A stretch of DNA of 64,000 nt. Origin: Ipomoea triloba. Lineage: Eukaryota; Streptophyta; Magnoliopsida; Solanales; Convolvulaceae. The stretch is from assembly GCF_003576645.1 (NCBI RefSeq), contig NC_044917.1, positions 20,222,178 to 20,286,177 on the forward strand, in the 5' to 3' direction. The notes under the pieces are model-generated. The model saw only the letters and a program-made list of their open reading frames with translations. It had not been told where the DNA came from and ran no database searches. Below are positions 57,701 through 64,000 of the stretch, piece after piece. Every line of letters begins with the position of its first letter. The first letter of the stretch is position 1. A program made the position numbers and the translations under genes.

Positions 57701-59838
57701 AATCTCAACATCATTTTGCTACCTCACCTCTTGAGTACTTGGACAACATGTCCTAACAATCTTGTAGTGGACAATTTAGCTTCACCATTTAATTTCTTAA
57801 AAGACTTTAAGCTTGGAACTTTATTACTCAAATAGGCATCTAGATTCTCATGTCTTATCATTTGTCCTGCAAAGAGAGGTTTAGGAATCCACTGAGATAA
57901 TGAACAAGTAAATTAAAAATAAAGAAATTATGGTAGAGATAACTATGTCCAAGAGCACAAGTAGAGAGGATGTACTTCCAAACTGCTTTTCAATGGCTTT
58001 TATCACTACTTGAGAGGTGCGATCAGTAGGAATATTTAATGACTGAAACAGATCATTAGCTATCACGATGTTCCTTGGATTACGTTGAGCAGTAAATGGA
58101 ACCTGCAGCAGCACATGTCCAACACGACGCAGTATATTGGGATCCCTAGTAAACCATCCTACAAGAGTGAATTCAAAAAGCATTACATGTAATTTCAAAC
58201 GAGATGACAGTGAGTTAAACTGTAAGCTTTATCTAATGTTGAGAGCTAGTATCTTCAGCATCTAATATGAACCCAAGCAACAAATATGTGAAATGTGAGA
58301 AAAGTAGAAACACATTATCATATTATCCAGGAATATTTTGCTCAGTACTGAAGTCGAGACTTAGTATCTTAAGCATCTAACATGGGCACAAGCAACAAAT
58401 ATGTGAGAAAACCCACTATAGATTAGTCAGGAATTCTTTACTCAGGATCAGTTAAATGTATAATTTATGCCAGCAACCTGATTATATGGACATCAGCACA
58501 TCCTGTTTTAGCTTTAATTATGTTTGATAAGAAACCCTAATATATGATGATGCACACAGCAAGCTGATTCTCTTTTAGTAAATAGAAAGTAGATCCAATT
58601 AGTAATAGAAGAGAGTAAATAATGTAAAACTTTATAAGGACAGCAGACATACACAATAGACAAGTTGATTGAGCAACATTTTGAGTTTGTTCTAGGCTTC
58701 CAGCAACCTCATGCCAAGACTATTAGTTTTGAATTTAATTGTTCTTAGATAAGCAACGGATATTGTTATTGATGCCTATTCACAGCCAAATTAATTTTCT
58801 TCATGTAGATAGAGCATTCCTAGAATTAATTACAAGTTGACAAAAATGGATAGGCACCAATAAAGAAATAGATCTCTCTACATGAAAATGAATTTTCTTC
58901 GCTCCCTATTTTAACCTACATAAATGGACAGGGCATACCAACTACATCGAGGCTTTGTGAGACGGGAATTATCCCCATGTGAGAAACAGCCCCAAATGAT
59001 GGTTGAAATCCCAGAATTCCACAATATCCAGCAGGAACTCGCACGCCACCATCAGTATCAATACCTGCCATAAAAAGTCAGTCAACACAGAATGGTTCTT
59101 TAGGGGCATAAACCACAGTTTTTTATTAGATAAAAATATAATATATAAAATTAACAGAACAAAAGCGCAGAAAATCAGGATACAAAAATGCAGAAGAAAT
59201 GAAATTTACTAAATAAAGCAAATAGAAATGGTAGAAAGTCAGGGATTATAAGAGATACCCAAAGAAAAATCTACAAGATTTGCGGCAACAACCACTGCAG
59301 CTCCACTTGATGGACCTCCAGGTACTCGTGAAGAAGATGCAGGATTAGTTGGTGCATCATAATGCTTATTTTCACCACTTATTCTGAACAGTAAACATGA
59401 AAGGGTTCAAAGAGGAAATTAGTGAAAAAAATAGGGGAAAGAGAGAGAGAGAGACGAAGCTGCTTGCAAAAGCCAATTTACATTATATAAATGGACACTT
59501 TGAAAGTTGGAGATTCATTCTTATATCCTATAGCACATTCATGGATTACTGGAAAGACAGAGTTCAGTACATACCCAAAAGCCATGTCATCTACAATTGT
59601 TTTCGCAACACATGTTGCACCAGCTTCTACAAGAGCAGTGACCACAGTAGATGTCTGCGTTGCAGGTTCATGAGTCTTTGCCCAGTCTGGATTGCCAAAC
59701 CCAGTAACAAATCCCTCTATATGAAACCTGTGCAATTATAACTCAATTATTCTACTAATCTTTAATACACAGTTTCAAGTCGTTAAGACTCCTTATGGGC
59801 ATACAAACATCTCTTCCCCATATAAAGCTTTGCTTGAA

Positions 59839-59870
<32 letters not shown>

Positions 59871-60322
59871 GCCTAAAACCATTCACATCCATAAAAATAA
59901 CAAAATAAACTAAATAAGAAATCAACTCAGCAAATGCAGTTGAACACTCTGGTGTCCACCAGAGTATCCCTTTATGCAATTAAACTGAGCTCAGCTTGCT
60001 GCCAATCTAATCATGTTTAACAGACTTTCTAATGCGAAACCGACCAGAAAGATATATCTAATATAACTAATTAGTTATTCGCTGGGATTTCTTTTTAAAC
60101 GCATAAAAGACGGGCTTACACATCAGAAACGGCGAAAGAGAGGCCGGTAAGAGGGTGGGGAGCTTTAGGCGGAGGAGGCTGAGGCGGTGGCAGAAGCTGA
60201 AGCCGCTCGACGAAAGCCCCGAAGTCAGCTTTAACTGCTTTCTTGAGCTTCCTCGTCATTATCAGTATCCCAGCCAACCCTAATCCCAACAACACCCACA
60301 AATTCGCTGACTGCGACGCCAT
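54796..60322 (-). CDS. TOC64: TOC64/OEP64, chloroplast outer-envelope import receptor
   Basis: Thirteen exons, all with GT-AG borders and matching phases, encode 588 residues: 60322-60120, 59727-59575, 59383-59259, 59064-58939, 58158-57976, 57866-57728, 57385-57217, 56546-56412, 56269-56069, 55654-55527, 55452-55401, 55204-55135, 54878-54796. N-terminal anchor: NLWVLLGLGLAGILIM (7-22). Residues about 55-450 are an amidase-like domain; about 470-580 are three TPRs with the carboxylate-clamp pattern (KGNQAFKEK, SNRAAAYLELG, VKAYFRRGTAREM). In plants the protein sits in the chloroplast outer envelope and its TPRs dock chaperone-bound preproteins. The amidase motif is degenerate: Ser66 replaces the catalytic Lys (AVSD), Gly119 and Pro143 (PGGPSSG) occupy serine positions. 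N-terminal sequence favours the chloroplast form over the mitochondrial OM64. Length matches the family; it appears fully functional as a receptor. Confidence 0.95.
59840..59868. repeat. (TAA)n microsatellite in TOC64 intron 1
   Basis: About ten AAT/TAA units lie between exons 1 and 2. Confidence 0.95.
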
Positions 60323-60672
60323 TGATGAGCCTGCTACAAAAACTTAACTTATACTATTTTATGCTGAACAAAAATGATCAAAACTTTGCCCTGCAGATAA
60401 ATTATTCAGCAAAAACCCATTTAGAATTCAAGATTTGTTTTTGTTTTTTGTTTTTCCTGCGCTTCAAAGGTGATATGTTGGATGAAGAGCGCGGAGGGGG
60501 TTTTGTGGTGACAGGGAGGAGGAAACCTAGAAGGCCGAGAAACGTGAACTGATTGTGTGTAGGCATTTAGCTTATGAACCTCGGGAAAATAAATATATAT
60601 TTAAATTTTTACAATTGTTCTAATTTTGTTTTTATATATCATTAGTAAATTTTAGATGTTGTATACATTGAA
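60323..60672 (-). promoter_or_regulatory. TOC64 5' UTR and proximal promoter (region only)
   Basis: Sequence upstream of the ATG at 60322. No unambiguous TATA box or other element can be assigned. A GC-richer stretch at 60475-60545 could be leader sequence. A TIR-like element starts about 350 bases upstream. Confidence 0.4.
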
Positions 60673-60966
60673 CTTGGTTCACGGAATGAATTTTAAGGAA
60701 TATGATTAGTAGTTCAGAGGGAATATAATAGATAATGTGTAGAATAGGAATCTAATATGTTTGGTTAGTTATGGAATAGAAATGAAATGTGTTTAAAAGA
60801 CATAAATACCCCTCTAAAAATGTATTATTATTATTATTGTTGTTGTTATTGTTGTTATATATGAAAAAATAATATAAATTATATATGAAAATATAGAAGT
60901 TGTAGAATGCAATTTTATGAATCCCAATCTACCATATGTCTTTATGGATATAAACAAAGATATGTG

Positions 60967-61041
<75 letters not shown>

Positions 61042-61366
61042 AATTTATGTATATACTTCAATAAATGTAATGTATAATGTATTACCCAGTATATAAATGC
61101 ATATATTTAATTACTTACATTTTAATATATAAATAAATATATTTATTTAAATAAATAAATATTATATATAAGGGTTATAAAACAAAAGGGTATTTTTGAC
61201 ATTTTAGTATAAAAGTTATTCACGAATATTAAGAAATAACTAGGAAAAGCTAGCTATTCTCCATTCCCGTGAATGTTATTCCTAGGAATAAAAGGACAAA
61301 ACAAACAATGGAATAGGCCTATTCCCGCGAATGATATTCCATCGGGGACCTACTCCATGAACCAAA
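60673..61366. mobile_element. Putative MITE upstream of TOC64
   Basis: The left end TTGGTTCACGGAATGA (60674) and the reverse complement of the right end TTGGTTCATGGAGTA (61365) are inverted repeats. The interior holds many GGAATA words and a central (AAT)n(ATT)n hairpin (60971-61038). No clear target duplication was found. Confidence 0.45.
60971..61038. repeat. (AAT)n(ATT)n self-complementary microsatellite
   Basis: A run of AAT units is immediately followed by ATT units, giving a perfect hairpin. Confidence 0.93.
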
Positions 61367-63935
61367 CACACATGACAGGATAATTGGTAAACACCCGACC
61401 CGAACCACAGGCAGACAAGCAGACGCGAAATTAAATAGCCACTCCTTATGATGAGGAAAGAAGTAATTGCCAACGACTCCACTTCACATTCAAGACTGCT
61501 ATCATGAAAACCGTTACAACTCATAGAAGAAGAGTCGTTGCACCTCAAGTATAAGTAGGACCCTATTGTAGGATGGGGGGACACTTTTGTTTATCACACA
61601 CAACACTACTGTACTTTTGTTTATCATTTACTATTTCCACATGGATGTCATTTTTCTCACCATCCGCCCTAGAAAATAAAAAAAAAAAAAAAGAAGCAAA
61701 ATAGTTACCAACAGAAAAAAAAAATTGTAATTGCAAACTGAAAGTGTAATAAATTGATACGGTTGCTAAGTTCATTATTAGTATCATATATTTACAATTG
61801 TGCAAAATATGGTGATTTCCCTTCGAGAGGCAACAGACTACCCATGTAGTGGAAATTTTGTCCATTCATTCGAAACACTAGTGGTCCACTAGCGTTGTTC
61901 ACACTCCTGTCAATTCTACCACCCATAGATGTAAAGCAAAACATATTATTGTACATCCGAATGTTTTGCAGGAACTACTTCGTTTCTCCCCTTCTCCAAA
62001 AAAAAAAATCATAGATAGCTTTAGGTGGCAACTCTGTTGTTGGCAAAGTAATCTTCCCGTTGTTGCATCACATATATTATTTTGGAGTTCCTCTAGTCAC
62101 AGTCTTGTTGTCTTTCTTCGAACCAAAATAAGGCTCTACAATGTTCACACGTGTGCTTCGCATCTCCAAAATCGTAGTATTCAACTACACGGTTAACATA
62201 TAATTAGTAAATATTTAAAGTAATTTCATATTATAAAGAATTGATCACAGTTACCGATAATTAATGGATCGAAGCTGGTTGATGTATGGTTTGAGTTATA
62301 AATTCTTTTTCAAAAGATGTTAGCAAATCTCTAGACATGCTAATAGATTGTTTCGCATCATTAACTTGACTTTTACACATTTTTTGTGATTTGTTTTTTG
62401 TGTTGTACCTAAATGTTTGAAATTTCAAAATATGAAACTATTAAATTACCATAACTAATTATATTTCACTTAAAGACTATACAATGTAAGAAGAATTTAT
62501 TAAAGAAGTTACCATTTGATAGATTCTTAAAAGGTTCCCGGCTTACATGTGATTAGCTTAGGTTACCATCTACATTAGTTCAAAGATAATTAATAATGAT
62601 CAATATGTATTGGTATACATAAATACATAAATACATAAATGTAATATATAATTGAATATATAAAATGTAGAACAATTATATTAATGAAAATAAAATTTAC
62701 CGGGTAATATAGAGCTCTTCCCGATCGCTAAGGATGGAGAAAACCCTCCTATTATAAAATGCCTCGATTTGTTTGAGTTACTGATTTTCGAGTTGTTACA
62801 GCTACTCATATGTATACTATAACTACCTTGGTTAATTGCAAATATAAAATACAATGTGTATTTCAAAAACTAGTTTGAAACAAATATATATAAAATAAAT
62901 ACACACACACACACACACATATATATATATTCAAATGTATTTTACAATTACTGTGGGTAAGGGCACTTATTGGTGTATTATTTGAAGTAGAATATTATCC
63001 AACATACCAGTTTGAAACAAATATATATAAAATAAATACACACACACACACACACACACACATATTCAAATGTATTTTACAATTACTGTGGGTAAGGGCA
63101 CTTATTGGTGTATTATTTGAAGTAGAATATTCTTCGACAATCTTGTTTGTGGATACAGTATTACTATCTTCTGGTGAAAGTGCATTGCCAATATTTGATA
63201 AGGGGGAATTTTCTACATTTTCTGCACTCATAAGAAACAACATATTACAAAAGTAATTAAAAATATATATGTAGCAATTAAATGACATAATATTTCTATA
63301 ATGCCATAATATAATTTGTATTATTATTTCTCCATTAAAAACAAAATATATCTATTAATAATATTTCATTATAATAATTTGTGTTCTAATATTTGCTTAA
63401 TATTATGAAATGATATTGATAATATATACATGCATAATTGATCTCCAAATAATGAATAGATGGATATATGCAGCCCAACAAAGAATAAAAAAAACATAAT
63501 TAAAGCCCAATTTAAGGTCCATCGAGAAGTCCAAAACCCGACCCATTTAAGAAATGATAAAATTGTTCTCTGCTAATAGCCTCTTCTTCACAACCTCTCA
63601 TCGGTTCTAGAATTCTCTCTCAGTCTGTCCCATGTGTAGTCAAACTGTAGGTGACGTCTATATTTGTTGGAAGTATAATGGTTTAAAATTTCATTTCTAG
63701 AACTGTATTTTGCAGCTCTTCTTGTTCAAGCCTAAAGGTTAGCGAAGATATTCGATTCTGATGTGTAAAGATGATCTAGATGATGATTCAAGCACCAACT
63801 TGGCAAATCGTCGATAAGCTAAGTTAACCTATACGGATACTATTTATATTCATTTAACTACAAAACTATTTGTAGATTTATATAGTAGTTTATGTATTTG
63901 TTTAATTATCTAATTTCTTATTAGTCATATGATTG

Positions 63936-63937
<2 letters not shown>
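61367..63937. other. Intergenic AT-rich DNA with a tandem duplication
   Basis: No gene could be supported. A segment starting AGTTTGAAACAAATATAT and containing (CA)n occurs twice (62872 and 63009, offset 137), nearly identical. A short minus-strand frame at about 63130-63230 (SAENVENSPLSNIGNALSPE) is less AT-biased and could be an exon of a gene beyond the window or a remnant; it is not recognised. Confidence 0.5.

Positions 63938-64000
<63 letters not shown>
63938..64000. repeat. (AT)n microsatellite at window edge
   Basis: Uninterrupted AT run to the end of the window. Confidence 0.95.

Noticed and set aside
60322..60552. Plus-strand frame opposite the TOC64 start
   Set aside because: Antisense to the TOC64 leader, no motif, and no supporting promoter.

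Overview
The window is nuclear DNA of a flowering plant, very probably a eudicot. It is AT-rich and dominated by plant-type mobile DNA: Ty1/copia and Ty3/gypsy-like LTRs, Helitrons, a tRNA-derived SINE, and hAT-like and other small TIR elements. It holds one clearly intact host gene, a 13-exon homologue of the chloroplast outer-envelope receptor TOC64/OEP64, and one intact-looking gene carried inside a retrotransposon, an RWP-RK domain protein. No bacterial genes, rRNA genes or CRISPR arrays were seen.

Layout. 1-368: dead copia reverse transcriptase. 485-4851: gypsy-like LTR carrying a 19-copy 54-bp minisatellite. 4852-6555: decayed copia leader and gag. 6559-9400: second LTR fragment with a nested TIR element. 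9407-12956: Helitron with complete ends. 12957-15399: AT-rich DNA with minisatellites and gene-like scraps. 15400-25340: tandem and inverted Helitron concatemer with an LTR nested in it. 25341-29075: Helitron termini, simple repeats, an hAT-type element with perfect 8-bp TSD, and a short complete Helitron. 29076-32560: dead copia protease-integrase-RT-RNase H. 32709-33373: small elements and a G-quadruplex-like run. 33374-52128: a Helitron carrying an AlkB-homologue-like exon fragment, split by an 11-kb copia element (minus strand, GTTAC target duplication). 52576-54096: long-TIR element with a nested SINE. 54796-60322: TOC64. 60323-64000: its upstream region, a TIR-like element and microsatellites.

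The copia element is the most interesting object. It has two LTRs of about 1.9 kb, an initiator-Met tRNA PBS, a PPT, intact gag (696 aa) and intact pol (1074 aa). Between pol and the 3' LTR it also carries, in antisense, a two-exon 288-aa gene with an RWP-RK DNA-binding domain and its own TATA box. Gag and pol are in different frames, but a consensus 5' splice site just after the zinc knuckle and a good 3' splice site just before the protease would join them in frame.

Assembly caution. Single N bases at 19037, 23593 and 36429 and a 25-N gap at 48623-48647 each separate near-identical sequence. The blocks 17853-19036 = 19038-20221 and 33714-36428 = 36430-39144 look base-for-base identical. These are most likely contig-overlap or haplotype artefacts, so several features are listed twice that probably exist once. 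All calls come from reading the sequence and from remembered family motifs; no database search was run.
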